NCBI GenBank assembly: GCA_963693315.1
Contig: OY856186.1
Coordinates: forward strand, 238,436,554-238,500,553
Reading direction: 5' to 3'
From: Diogma glabrata
Taxonomy: Eukaryota; Arthropoda; Insecta; Diptera; Cylindrotomidae
DNA length: 64,000 bases
Shown: piece after piece, positions 31,570 through 43,500 of the stretch
How positions within the stretch are numbered: position 1 is the first letter of the stretch
How the letters are laid out: each line of letters begins with the position of its first letter
The notes under the pieces: generated by a model
What the model saw: only the letters and a program-made list of their open reading frames with translations
Database searches by the model: none
What the model was told of the DNA's origin: nothing
Translations under genes and position numbers: made by a program

Positions 31570-32960
31570 AAAATCCTATTAAAGCACTTTAATCCAAAAC
31601 GAACAAAATATTTTTGTCTTTTGGCAATCCATGCAGCTTTGAGCCGTTTTTTTGCATCTTTTTTAATTGATTGAACAAAAGTACCTATCTGTCAGCGGTG
31701 AAACTCCTGGACGAAAAAAATTATTCACACTGTTTAAAAAGGATTTGCGGTGTGGGAGGTACAGTAGGTAAATTTCTTTGAATCAAATGTAATTGGGAAT
31801 TGTTGGAATTTCAGCGTAGTGTTAGTTTTCAACAATTTCTTAATTCATCATCGTCCGATTGCTTATCAGCAATTACGTCGCAATCCCATGTTTCCAGAAT
31901 AGATATTTTATCAATATGCGATAAAGTATCGAACAGGATATTATACACACCAGATATATGTTGAATATCAGTTGTAAATTGCCTGATGAAATCAAGATAA
32001 CGAAATGGCCGTGAAACACCTAATCAGCTTTATGTAATAAGGCAATTGATAGATGCACTGAAAAAAAAAATAAAGCAATGACAACCTCATCTTCAAGTTG
32101 TTAGTTTATTATTCAAACAAATAAAAAATACTTGCAAATAATTTCACCGTGATTGGGACAACTAACGTTAACATTTCCTGACAATTAGTCCAGGCTACAA
32201 ATCCTCAAAAAAGGTATAGAGGGAAATGCTTGGAACACAACTTTTGACTTCTTAGATTTATTTGGACTAGTTAGGAGGTGAACATTTCAAAAGTTCCCGC
32301 CCGTAGCTGATTTTTCGGTTTTTTTCTTATATCTCAAAAACTATGCGTTCTACTGACATAACTACTTGAACAAAATGAAAGCTGATTAAATTTTCTACAA
32401 GTTTTAGGAGTCAAGTTTTTTGATATCCTGTATAGTTTTCGAGGATGGATCGCTCAAACTTGTAAAAGAAATATTTTAATTATTTATTAACATTTAGTGT
32501 TTTTTTCAGTTCCTATTTATATTTTCTTTGTCCTGTCATTGATTTTAACAATTTTTTTATCATTATACTAAATTGTTAGAAGTAAACAAACCCTAACACG
32601 ACATTCAGGAACGTTAGGCGTTCCGTCAAACGTATTTCTGGTATCAAAAGACACATTAGTATTTGTAACTAAAATTTTTTTTGTTACCAATATCTCTAAA
32701 TTGTTTAATAACCTGAAAAGAAAGAGAGTGAGCTGATAAAGTTGCCTCATTTAATCACTTTTTATATAGATCGAATGCCTGAATAACTTCGTCGGACCAA
32801 GTGATGGGACATTTATCATTCTTCTTGAACCCTTTCTAAATCATTTAATATAGCTTCATTACTTGGCATCTTGTGGAATGAACCTACTATAAAAATTTAA
32901 CATTCCTTAGAAGCGTTTTAGTTGTTTCATCCTAATCAGACGTTGATACTGGACCACGCT
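31570..32960 (-). pseudogene. Ty3/gypsy retrotransposon pol remnant
   Basis: Minus-strand reading gives, from 32950 downward, the RT to RNase H connection LKRF.GMLNFYR…IPQDA followed by ILNDLE, CPITWSDEVIQAFDLYK and NEATLSAH. From about 32020 it gives PFRYLDFIRQFTTDIQHISG then FDTLSHIDKISI and ADKQSDDDELR, the RNase H end and linker. From about 31800 it gives the start of the integrase N-terminal region (KFQQFPITF…). These blocks are typical of insect gypsy elements. RNase H is interrupted at about 32080-32560 by non-coding sequence. Many stops; no LTR seen. Confidence 0.75.
32080..32560. mobile_element. Probable non-coding insertion in the gypsy RNase H region
   Basis: Gypsy coding is recognisable on both sides, but this ~480-bp interval, where the RNase H core belongs, is non-coding. 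It contains a poly(A) run near 32060-32072 and phrases such as CTCAAAAACTATGCGTTCTA that look like the interior of a non-autonomous element. I could not define inverted ends or a target duplication. Confidence 0.35.
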
Positions 32961-32961
32961 G

Positions 32962-33035
32962 CCATTCGATTAATTACAATGTAATTAATCCCACCTTCAG
33001 AGGTGGGATTAGTGACATTGTAATCAACCAAATGG
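32962..33035. repeat. 74-bp hairpin at the gypsy-BEL/Pao junction
   Basis: Arms of 35 bp (32962-32996 and 33001-33035) pair at 30 of 35 positions around a TCAG loop. The stem top is AATCCCACCT/AGGTGGGATT. It lies exactly between the two retroelement remnants. It may be a tiny MITE or the internally deleted end of an inverted-repeat element. Confidence 0.65.
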
Positions 33036-33039
33036 CCGA

Positions 33040-34315
33040 AGTGTATTTTGGTTGTATAGTTCAAATTATTTTGTGTTTTGTTGATAACTACAGTTTATCA
33101 ATGCAACAGATTTTGCAATTCTGTGAAAACTTCAGAATTTCGTTGTTAATATATCCAGAATATTGTTCACTATCTGAAGATGATGAACCAGTGGTTTTTC
33201 TTCTTCAACAGTTGATTTTAAGTATTTAACCTGAGCTGGTCACTCGCATGATGCAACGTGGTTGCGTGATTAGTTTCAATAATAGGCTTGTAAGATCTCA
33301 AAAGTTCTGGTTGCAACAAATGTATTGCATTTCCTCGGAATTGCAGATATCTAATCTAAAACTATTCTAAAATAAGTCCAAGCAAATATTTTAATTTTCT
33401 TTTTTGTAGTTTGTTTTACTATTTTTAATAGCTTGACTAAAAGGACCACTCTGCAAACCTCCAACCGAGGAATGGATAATTCTTTTAATAGAACAACCTT
33501 TGTTTTAGAAGTGACTAACATTGCAGCAGCTGCATATGCACACTCGCTGGCCTCAGCGAACCCATGTGCATGTTTAAAAAATCTGTTTGTAATGCCAATA
33601 ATTTTGTTTGTATTTATGATGGATGATCATCATCCCCATCTACATGAAACATCCATAATCCTCGAATTTTTAAGTAAAACAGACTAAATTCGCACAGAAT
33701 CGTCTGTTTAGTAATTAGCATATTATTATCCAACTTGATTGATAGGTTTCAATAGGATCAATGGGTTTCCAATATAGTCCTAAAATATTAACTGAATATG
33801 GTTGTTCGCTTATTTTCCGGCCTGGTTTTTTGTTTGTTTTCTTTTGGGACTTCTTGTAGTACCCTTTGTCAATTTGAAACCTATTTTCGAAGACTAAACC
33901 CATGTTTGCTAAATTTTTAACTGTATTAGGTCGTAGTGCTAAGGCTTCAATTTATGTGTCGGCATCAAACATTGCATCATCAACAGACAAATTTTGAGCC
34001 AATACTGAAGAGGCAGCAGAACTCTACCATATTTTTATTAGATAGCTCCTTTATCGTTCTTGTTACTAAAAAAAAGAACGACATCTCGTTCCATATGTTA
34101 CTTTTTTCAATGCGAAATGGCAAAAGGGTTTTCCAGGATCATCTTGCCAAAATCTCTTTTGGTACCTTTGCTCGTTTTGTGCCAAATGATTTTGCGATAC
34201 ATTTTCTCTATACCTGCCGATAAAACGATCGTAAATTCACGAAATCATAATAGAATTCTGCATATTGTATAACGTTGTCTGAATCATAGGACCGACATGC
34301 AAGTAATCTTTTTTA
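33040..34315 (-). pseudogene. BEL/Pao retrotransposon pol remnant, second copy
   Basis: Minus-strand reading gives RT blocks NDYLHVGPMIQTTLYN (about 34310), IVLSAGIEKMYRKI (34230), KVTYGT (about 34095), LSVDDAMFDADT, where the catalytic YVDD reads SVDD (about 33990), and VNILGLYWKP (33715-33903). It then gives RNase H blocks LHGFADASECAYAAA, SKTKV and LSIPRLEVCRAVLLVKLL (about 33640-33430), then a pre-integrase FHRIAKSVALIN-like block near 33110. Order and spacing follow BEL/Pao. The catalytic change and several shifts mark it as dead. It is in the opposite orientation to the copy at 10.9-13.1 kb. Confidence 0.75.
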
Positions 34316-34879
34316 ATGAAACCATTTAAAAGACAAAAAATCAGAAATACCAAAATTTAAATAACTGGCTAGTAGAAAATAAAATAAAATTTTCATAATT
34401 TTCTTAATAAATCAAAAAAAAAAAATTAAATATCGTAATACCAACATGAAACAGGGCAAACCAAAAGTATTAAAAATATATAATAATTTGTTTAAAGCCC
34501 TGAAATTAAATATTAAAAGTGCCCATTTGTTTTTTGTGTTTGTTTTCAATAACATCACCAACAAATTTCTTTCGCACATAACTATAAATGAAAATTAATT
34601 TCAATACATTAGATTAATTATTACGAAAGTAAATTTTAAAAAAATTAAATAAAACGAAACTTTTTTATTCTTCCAATCGTTTTTTGATTATTATTAACAT
34701 TAAATAATTATCATTTTGCTTTCTTAGAGCGAAAATATCCAACCGTTTAATATCTAAAACATGAATTATATGAAATAAGTTCAATGAATTGCTTAGTAAG
34801 ATTAAATGGCCAAAATTTATTCAATTACTTTATATATGACATCATTGAATTTTTTGATGAATTTGCAAATGTTTTTATC
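34316..34879. other. AT-rich sequence, nothing recognised
   Basis: Low-complexity A/T sequence without recognisable coding or structured repeats. Confidence 0.5.
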
Positions 34880-35660
34880 TATGTAAAAAATTTGATTAAA
34901 TGGCGGTTGGTCTCCCGAGCACCTGTTTATTGAAATCTCCAATAACTTCCAATCCTTGCTTTCAATCTTATTGAGATTTGATGTATAATGTTTAAGTCCT
35001 GTTTTCAATATATCTGCGTGCCAACTTTCGGTTTGTCACTTCCGGTTAAAAAGTATTGTTTTGAATTTTTTCAAGATGTTTATACCTACCATAACCAACA
35101 GTTACGAATCAATTTTCATGAAACGATGGTAGGTTTTTAATCAGTATAAGAAAGATTTTATAAGCTTCATGGTTTAATTGGACAAAGGGTTGGAGGGTTC
35201 ACCTCACAACAAGTTATTTTTGATGTTTGTTGGGAGCAGACAACATTCGTTCGTAAATTAATTTTTAATGACACTTGGTGGTGATCAGTTTTTGAGCGAT
35301 ATTAAACAAGGTGGTGCACATAAACCTAAACACATGCTTTTTAAAAGTTCAATAACATCTGTACCTGATAATCGAATCGCATCTCAACTTCATTTCTGTG
35401 TTTTTATCAACACTACAGACTACAACAATGAAGTGATATTAATGAAACTTATGAAAATGGTTTCATTTGTTGTGAAAAGATAATGATCAGATTTTATAGC
35501 ACATCGATTATTTATTTTTATTTATTTATTAGTCAAATAAAGACTTAAGTTAATACATTTTATGGACTAAAATATTGCTTATATTCTACTTATATATACC
35601 TGAACATTTTGTGTTGAGCTGTAGTGAAGTCAGCCTATGCATCAGCGTCGCCAACATTTT
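34880..35660 (-). mobile_element. Truncated copy of foldback family 2 (right-arm type)
   Basis: The segment matches the right arm of the element at 42.8-48.5 kb, with shared phrases TTTGTCACTTCCGGTTAAAA, ATGTTTGTTGGGAGCA, CTGTACCTGATAATCGAAT and, at its outer end, GCCTATGCATCAGCGTCGC. Only one arm is present. The ORFs at 34817-35008 and 35268-35483 are repeat-derived. A relative 5 kb away in the same window shows the family is multicopy. Confidence 0.75.
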
Positions 35661-38600
35661 TATTGACTATTTGCCAATGTTTTTTAATATGAACTTGATT
35701 TAGGTTACATCGTCAAAACATCAAAATGATTCATGCGACAAAAATTTAAAATTGTTCCAAACATTTATTGCAAGAAGAGACAAAAACAAATTTCGCAAAT
35801 CCATAACATATTAAATCATAATAAAATAATCAATTGATTAAATTTATAAATTTAAATTACAAAATATATTTTAATTAAAACAAACAACATTAATAAGTTT
35901 GAAAGCACTCATATGTTACGGAGCACCTTCAACTGTATGACAAATTGCCATCAATTAACAACTCAAATTTCCAAAACAAAAAAATAATCTGATCCAAACA
36001 AATTTAATTTAGTTTCTAATTAACAAAAATTCAAATTAAATTAAATTTATTGTTTGTATATTGAAATGATTTAAATTTTTTGTAGTAATTTTGTAGTAAA
36101 AACTGACTGATGAGTAAGTCTAGAAATGAGGTTGAGATGGTAAGTGGTCAAATATATATATTTATATTCATTTAATCGCCCATAATTTCTGGTTTCAAAG
36201 TCGTCTCACTTTCGAAGAGAATTTAATCAATGAGATTTCTTTTATTTCTCGTGTGTAACATTTTTTGTCAGAAAACCACCTATCAACCAACCCTCGAACG
36301 TTCACAAATTTAATAATATTTTCGTTTAATTACTACAACTTATTTCTGTTATAAATCCATGAATCATCATATTCTATTCGACCACCACAAACAACAACAA
36401 AGCTTGTATATATAAATATATATAACAAAAAAAAATGTTAATTATAAAAATTAAAAAATTGTGTTAAATCCACATAGAAATATAACGCGCGAGTTGAATC
36501 AATTTTATTCGCTTGTCTTCATTACCATTAAAATTTAATTAAAACAAAATAATAATAAATTTGTTTTCTTGTGTGTTTGGTGTGTTATTGCTGCTCTCGT
36601 TTTGTTTTCGTGTATTTCAGTATGTTAAAGTAATTAGAGTTTAGAATTTATTTATTAAATGTATAATGGGTTTTATGTTTATTCAAATTGTGTGCACTAT
36701 GGAAGTGTTTTTACAGTTTCGTTACTAAACTTAGAAGTTAGAGCACGCAAACGAAAGTCTATGGACAGTTTTTATCTCGGAGCAAATCTTTCACTGGAAC
36801 CCTAGGTAATATTGATCGGATGCCACTCTGCAGAAATATCAACAATGTATTGGGTGAGGCTGTATACAAACTTACGTAATGTACTCTTTAAGAAGAGGCA
36901 CCTATGGACTTCTGAAGAACTGAAAAACTGGATAGTTCGCAGCTAAAATACGGAGGTTGGTATGAAGATTTAAAGTAACAGTCAAGTGCCAAACGAACAA
37001 ACTGTTTTTGCAAGAATGTGAGAAATAATCCTTCCAAAACATTGCTGGTTTTTTCTCCAGAGCATACAAAATATTTGATATTGGTTCAATCGCTCTGGAA
37101 GAAAGTGGTCTGATAGTTGCAGAGCAATAAACATTATAAAGTACAGTTTCAGATCAGATGCTCAGCGGAAAACCAGATTTAAGAGACCGAGCAACAGTAA
37201 CATTACGTACTTTTGTATAAAATCCATGGTAAAATTTAGGGTTTGGTATCCACATATAGACCATTAGCTTTATACTAACTGATCTTTTCGAGTAGTAGCA
37301 ACATAAAATCAGTGGATAAGTGCACCGATGGCACTGGATTGTCCTATATGTACACGTCTCAGGAACAACAAACAACGCACACTCGAAAAATTGAGGTTCT
37401 ACTGCACCTATTGGTGCACTAGATCTACAGATAGCATCCAACACAATCTGTTAATTAACCATGAGGTAAAACTGGATCTGTAATTGCATCGCAAACTCCA
37501 GAATTCTTTAAGACTATGCTTTAAAAGAGACATAATTACTCTCATACTCTCAATCCATGACTGAAGAAAATCCTTTAAAATTTTTACCTCACCGCTAGAC
37601 ACATAAGCTTGGATGTGAGAGATAAAGTCGACATTTTGTTTGGGGGTAGTAGTTTTCACAAAACAGTTAAATATTACCCTTTCTGTTTATTTTTCAGATT
37701 GCATCATACATCAAGCCGAAGTGGATCAATAATGTGTGGGAGCAGTCAAGCTCCAGTTGCAACGACGTCAAAATTGATACAAAACTGCAGCAAGGTGCAC
37801 TCGTTAATAAAGGAACAACACTGTTACTTCTATCAGAAAAGTTTTACGCTGGCCATTTCAGTACTTGCAAGATATGTAGCAAGCCTAAAACAAGCTAGAT
37901 CAGCACCACTTCTAAGATTTGACATCCGTCTCTAGGCGAGATATTGATTCGTTGGCTTGAGCCATCATTTGTTAATGGATCTTTGGAACCAAAAACATAT
38001 AGTGTTTCTGCCCATAGTCTTAGTAGAAACTGTAAGATGAGGTGCATCAAAGAGTGTTCCATATACTTTGTTCTTGCGCCGCATTGAACCATGATTATAG
38101 CTTTGCTATAATAAATTATAAAAGGATGAGTCCCACATCATTAGGTTTGGAGGCAAAGACTTAAAGCCAAAACATTTTGTGGTCAACAGCGATCCTCAAT
38201 TTACCCAAGGTTAAAGGAGGAACACATTATTTTGTCACCAAAAAGGAAAACAACATGCTGGTGCTCACAGATCTACGATCAATAACATTCTAGAAGGTGT
38301 TGCCTGGAAATCTGGGTACTGATGACGATGAAGAAAAAATAAGAAACACCTCAGGTGTGTTATAACCTAATCAAACTACGTTTAGGCAGATCTACAAGGC
38401 CGTGTCACTGCCGTATGCAAAGTTTTCAACGCACACTCAAAACTTCTGTGATTAAAATATCTTTTATTGTGGGGTAAAATCATTTTATAAAGCATTCACT
38501 TGATCTATGCAAACCTATGAAGAAGGATCTGGACACTGACTAACACAGATTGTAGAATTTTATCAACATTCGATATATAGGACATATGAATAGTTTGAAG

Positions 38601-40302
38601 TTCCAAATGAATCATGAAACCAGACAACTGTTTGGAAGCTGAACCAATTCTTTAAATTCCACTGGATTAGATGAATAGGCTACATATAAAAATCCCCTAG
38701 ACAGGATAATCAAAACAAGTGTCCAAATAACAACCAACTTGTGTTCATCGGAGAAATAAACCTATAGACAACGTGGTCCTGATGACATCACTCAAGGCTT
38801 TAATGATATAGGAGATTAAAGTGGGGTCAATTAGTTATTGATAGAACAAGGTAAATGAAAATTGATTCCACCAGACTGCAAAATTCCTCCATGGGATACA
38901 AACTCATAGAAGAGAGAAAAGAGAACAATTGGCTAAGAACTGGAAACGGAAAACCATGTCATGGAATTTTGCCAACAATAGTGGTTAAGGAGATATCGAT
39001 GATATTTGGTGGGTTTGAACATAGCTATTAAAGTTAAAGGGCCTATTGTGGTGGAAGGAGAAAAATCGGCCTCTCGAACTGGAAAAAAATACTATTCATG
39101 AAGGTAAAAAGATTCAATAGATTAAAGTAAAGTAGTGTAAAGCCATTAGGGAGTGACGCTAACGATCATAACTAAATGTGGGTTAGTACTAAAGGGAGGT
39201 GTGCTTTAATATTTTATATAAGAGAACTTCAACTTGTTCAACGTTTTGAACTCATTCTTTTTGGCATATAGAACAAAACTGGAGTGATTAGTCCTAATGA
39301 CAAGGAGAGTCGACTTCAGGCAGTTTTTAAAAGACTGAAGAGTTTCATATGATCCTCTACTGTTGGAAAATAATGTTATTAACATCCTATACCAAATAAC
39401 AAAGAGAAGAGCTCTTAAACACTATATGGCTCTGGAACAAACTGTAATAAAATAAAATTTTACCCTTCGAAGAAAGAAAACATACAAAACCGGTAAGAAT
39501 TTTTGAGGGTGTCTACCACCTATATTTAGGAAATACTAAAGGGTAAAAGAAGTATCTTCAGAAAAAAACATTTATACAATACCTGCAACAACTAGACCAT
39601 AAAAACCTGTTTTGCCAGGACTTTTCACACATAATACTGAATGAGATAATTATATCAAAGCCGCATATTCATCCGGCAAATGCTGATTTGACCAATCTTT
39701 TATTTAATTAACAAAAAAAGTCATATCAACCCACATATAGTTCAATCATCAAAGACAAAATTTCCAGTGTAATAAGAAGAAAGAGAAAAAAATGTAGCCC
39801 ACGCTAGTTCCTCCAGTCTCAATTTAATCGATTTTCGTTGATACAACTTCAAATTTTTCTCCAACCAGCATTGCCTATATATCCCGGCTCCATTATACTT
39901 GATATACTATTTTATCACTTTTCAAGAAAGTCAGTCGCACATATATATGTATCAAATAACCGGCTCCCGAACATCCAAATTCCAACCACCCTCAAACATC
40001 CATCTAAATTTTGTATAACAAGAATATATATTACTCAATATATTACTCAAACCAGGCCACATGTTGAAAATATTGCTTGATCTCAAGCAATTTTTTCTAT
40101 TACGTTTCAATATCACTTTTGTCTGTCACAATCTCTGTCACTTGTCACAAAACTATAATGTCATCATGTCCGCTATCAATAAAAACAAACTAAATATCTT
40201 TTCACTGTGATACTGTTTATACTTTTTTTTTGATACAAATGTTTAAATTTTAATATTAATTATTTTTACCAAATGAATTTACAACAAAATTTATTTGAAC
40301 AG
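35661..40302. other. Intergenic sequence, no recognised gene
   Basis: Mostly AT-rich to about 36.7 kb; 36.8-39.7 kb is less biased and may be decayed transposon. ORFs at 37154-37444 minus, 37408-37659 minus, 37609-37935 plus and 39838-40080 plus have no family features I can name. A frame from 37701 (IASYIKPKWINNVWEQSSSS) follows a polypyrimidine-AG and has coding-like composition, but it is too short to assign. Confidence 0.4.
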
Positions 40303-40320
40303 CAACAAAGATCTAATAAA

Positions 40321-40570
40321 AAGAAAGAGAAAACTATATATTATAGTTGATATCCTCCATAATGTTAAAAACAAAATGTTAGATCTTTTTTTGATGTTAT
40401 ATCAAAGAATTTACAAAAGATGAAAAATGAATTTTCTCCTTTGATAAAAGAAAAGAATTGTATTTATTTTTTATAAACTCTTTGATTTAACATCAAAAAA
40501 AGATCTAACATTTTGTTTTTAACATTATGGAGGATATCAACTACGGTATAAAGTTTTCTTATTCTTTCCA
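40321..40570. repeat. Hairpin element with perfect 53-bp inverted arms
   Basis: 40346-40398 and 40489-40541 are perfect reverse complements over 53 bp, starting GTTGATATCCTCCATAATGT. Imperfect pairing continues about 15 bp inward and about 25 bp outward. The loop is about 90 bp. The perfect inner stem implies a young insertion or strong sequence homogenisation. It has the shape of a small MITE or a possible small-RNA precursor. Confidence 0.85.
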
Positions 40571-40904
40571 TTGAATCTTTGTTTCACACCGAACTCGATG
40601 TTTGAAAATCAGAAGCCGATTTAAATTATTATTTCGTTTAATTTTTATTATTTCGTTTTACACAAAACATATGCGGTCGAAGTCATACGAAATGTATACT
40701 CGAGAGTCAGTGTACAAGTTAATTCAATGACTTGCAAAAAAAATCGTTACAAAGCTCAGGTGAAAGATGGTCCTCTAATAGAAACACAGTGGGATTGCAT
40801 TGGTGTACATGCAGTAAACGTTTGTAATGAAAGAAATATAAGATTGGCCCAGAGGATTGAAAAGGTACTACCATACTAGCTACAAACGATTGTACTGAGT
40901 GCAC

Positions 40905-41638
40905 TAGACGGTCGTTAAAAATCAAATTTTCCGATACGCCTCCTAAAAAAATTCTTTGTGGTCAAAAAACCACAACGGCATTATTTTTTTTTTTTAAATT
41001 AAAAGAGCACGTGCCCCAAAATCATCGAAGTTGATTTTTTGATAAAATCGTTAATATCTCATAAAATATGCAGATTCAAAAAAAATCATATAATCATTTT
41101 TGAAGGAAATTCATTTCTCTACAAAAAAAATCCAAGTCATTTTTTTCCTAAAAAGTATATTTCTGATGATATTTTGAAATAAAACTTGAAATTCTTCGAA
41201 ACTCGTATAAAGAATAAATGATGAAAATTTCGACGAAAAAGTACTAATTTTGATTTTTTGTCACGAATATTTTTTTATGCATTTTGTTCTATAGCATAAG
41301 AAGAAAATTAGGACTTTTTCGTCATCTTTGTTTTTTATGTTTTTTATAACTTACGAAAACTTACAAGTGCATTTTCAATATATCATGAGAACTATACGTT
41401 TTAGAGAACAAATTATATGCACCTTTTTTGTAGAAAATTAAAAATGTGACTTTTTTTAAATCCGCAAATTTTATGAGATATTTGAAAAAATCTACGAATT
41501 TTTTCAAAAAATCAACCTCGATGATTTTGCGGCACGTATTCTTTTGATTTAAAAAAAAAATAATTCCGTCGTGGTTTTGACCACAAAGAATGTTTTTAGG
41601 GGGCTTCTCGGAAGATTTAATTTTTAACGACCAGTCTA
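40905..41638. mobile_element. 734-bp MITE with 8-bp target duplication
   Basis: GAGTGCAC flanks the element on both sides (40897-40904 and 41639-41646). The ends are inverted repeats: left TAGACGGTCGTTAAAAATCA, right complement TAGACTGGTCGTTAAAAATT. Imperfect arms extend about 260 bp, including TTCTTTGTGGTCAAAA and ATCATCGA.GTTGATTTTTTG. An 8-bp duplication fits hAT or P-type transposases, but the ends do not start with the CAG-type hAT terminus. The minus ORF 41361-41666 is a reading of one arm. Confidence 0.85.
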
Positions 41639-41859
41639 GAGTGCACGGAAGACCCCTTCCAGCCACTCAAATTACAAAGGATAAATAAAATAGCAAAATC
41701 CATTTTATAAAAAGAATTTTGTTTAGAAAGGCATTTATTTACACATAGAAAGATGTTTCTTTTTCAATAATTCACGAATTCTAAAGTAGTCCTGGGACAT
41801 GGGCATATCGCCCAAAAATTGAATAGGCCTACGCACAACCGAAGTATCAAAAACCCATA

Positions 41860-42699
41860 ACATAAAAAGGAAAGCTATTCTTGTATGCTGATGATATTGC
41901 TATTCTTTATCAATGCAACGATTTAAACACTTTGAAGAAATATATGAACATTGATATGGAAGTCTTACTATCCTGGATGACGCTACATAAACTAACGTTG
42001 AATATAAAAAAAACCATGTACATTCTATTCAAAGTAAATCCATTCATTAATATTAATGTGCAATATAATAAGCAGATTATTGATAAGAGTGCGACGCACA
42101 AGCACCTAGGTATAATATTGCACTATGAACTGACATGGGAATATCAACTTAGTTTTATTAAGTCGAAACTAACACCACTCACAGGTATCTTCAGAAAAAT
42201 CAGCCATAAATTACCAATTGAATCGAAACGTTCTATATTTTTTACATTATTTCCTCCATATATTATGTATGGCATAGCTATTTGGGGTAACACATACAAT
42301 GAGAATATCGAACTGTTACAAATTCTTCAGAACCGAGCAATAAAAACTTTATTCAATCTTCCATTTTTAACGGCAACAAAACTTATTCATACGCAAAATA
42401 AGATCTTACCTGTTGCTGATGTCTACAAGAATGCGTCGTCAACTCATATCTTTAATATAATAAATTGCCTAATTCATTCAAACACCAAGGTCACCCTCAA
42501 TCAACCGTCTATTGTTACTCGAAATATGGGAGGTGTAAAAAATATAAAAATCTACTCATCAAGACATGGAACGCATTCTGCTCTATATGGAGCTATAAAA
42601 AACAATAATGAGCTACCACCGGAGATTAGAAAAGAAACTACTAAAATCTGTTTTAAAAAACAATTAACTACCTATAGGCTTGAACTATTGATTAATTAA
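41860..42699 (+). pseudogene. LINE reverse transcriptase, C-terminal half, open frame of 272+ codons
   Basis: The open frame begins upstream of the first Met with GKLFLYADDIAIL, the catalytic motif C. It continues with LNIKKTMYILF, KHLGIILHYELTWEYQL, LPIESKRSIFFTLFPPYIMY, GIAIWGNTY, LQILQNRAIKTLFNLP and a C-terminal FKKQLTTYRLELLIN. This block order is that of Jockey/CR1-group LINEs. The 5' part (endonuclease and RT fingers) is missing. The remaining frame has no stop for over 800 bp, so this is a comparatively young copy. The 3' untranslated part runs to the A-rich stretch near 42780, where foldback family 2 starts. Confidence 0.8.
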
Positions 42700-43500
42700 C
42701 TATAACTATTGATTGAAATTATTAGCTTTGTAATTTTTTTTCTTGTAATTTATTCTTTTCATTTTTCTTATCCTTGCCAAAAAAAATATTGCGACGCTGA
42801 TGCATAGGCTGACTTCTCCACAGCTCTGGAAACATAGTGTTCTGGATATATAATGAGCTAATATCCATAAAATACTTTAATTAAAAGCTAACCAATATTA
42901 TGGACTTCGTAGTTCTAATAATAAAAATATTAAAGCAGGCAGTAGTATCCCAACAAACATAAATTCTGTTGTTCGAAAAAAAGTAAAAAAAATTTTATCG
43001 GAAGTGACAAAGCGGAAGTTAGGATGCAGAACTGTTGTAAACTTTACTAAATGGGTATGTACCAAATTTCATCCAACTCGATTATTAGGTACAGAAGTTA
43101 TTGAGCTTCCAAAATAACAGGTGCTTGGAGGACCCCCCACCACTTTGTTCACTATCGCTAAAAAAATTAATCAGTTCCTTGCCATACATATTTGCATCTT
43201 TTTGCAAAGTGTAATCAAAATTACTTAACGAACGAATGTTGTATGTTTCCAACAAACATTGAAACAATAAACAGGTGTTCGGGAGGACCCCACCACTTAT
43301 CCCAATATTGTCCAAAAACTAGTCAATTCTTTGTCAATAAAGTCTTTATCTTTTTTCAAAGTGCCATTAAAATTGATTAATGAATGAAATCTGTATGCTC
43401 CCAACAAACTTTAAAAACCAATGTGTCCCAAAAGATGATAATTATCTTCTTACACTAATTGAAATTTTCCCATAAGTTTTATCATAATCACTTCATTATT

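Noticed and set aside
37609..37935. ORF with polypyrimidine-AG acceptor and a Trp-containing helix-like run
   Set aside because: Considered as a host exon, but no donor, no recognisable domain and no neighbouring exon can be supported.
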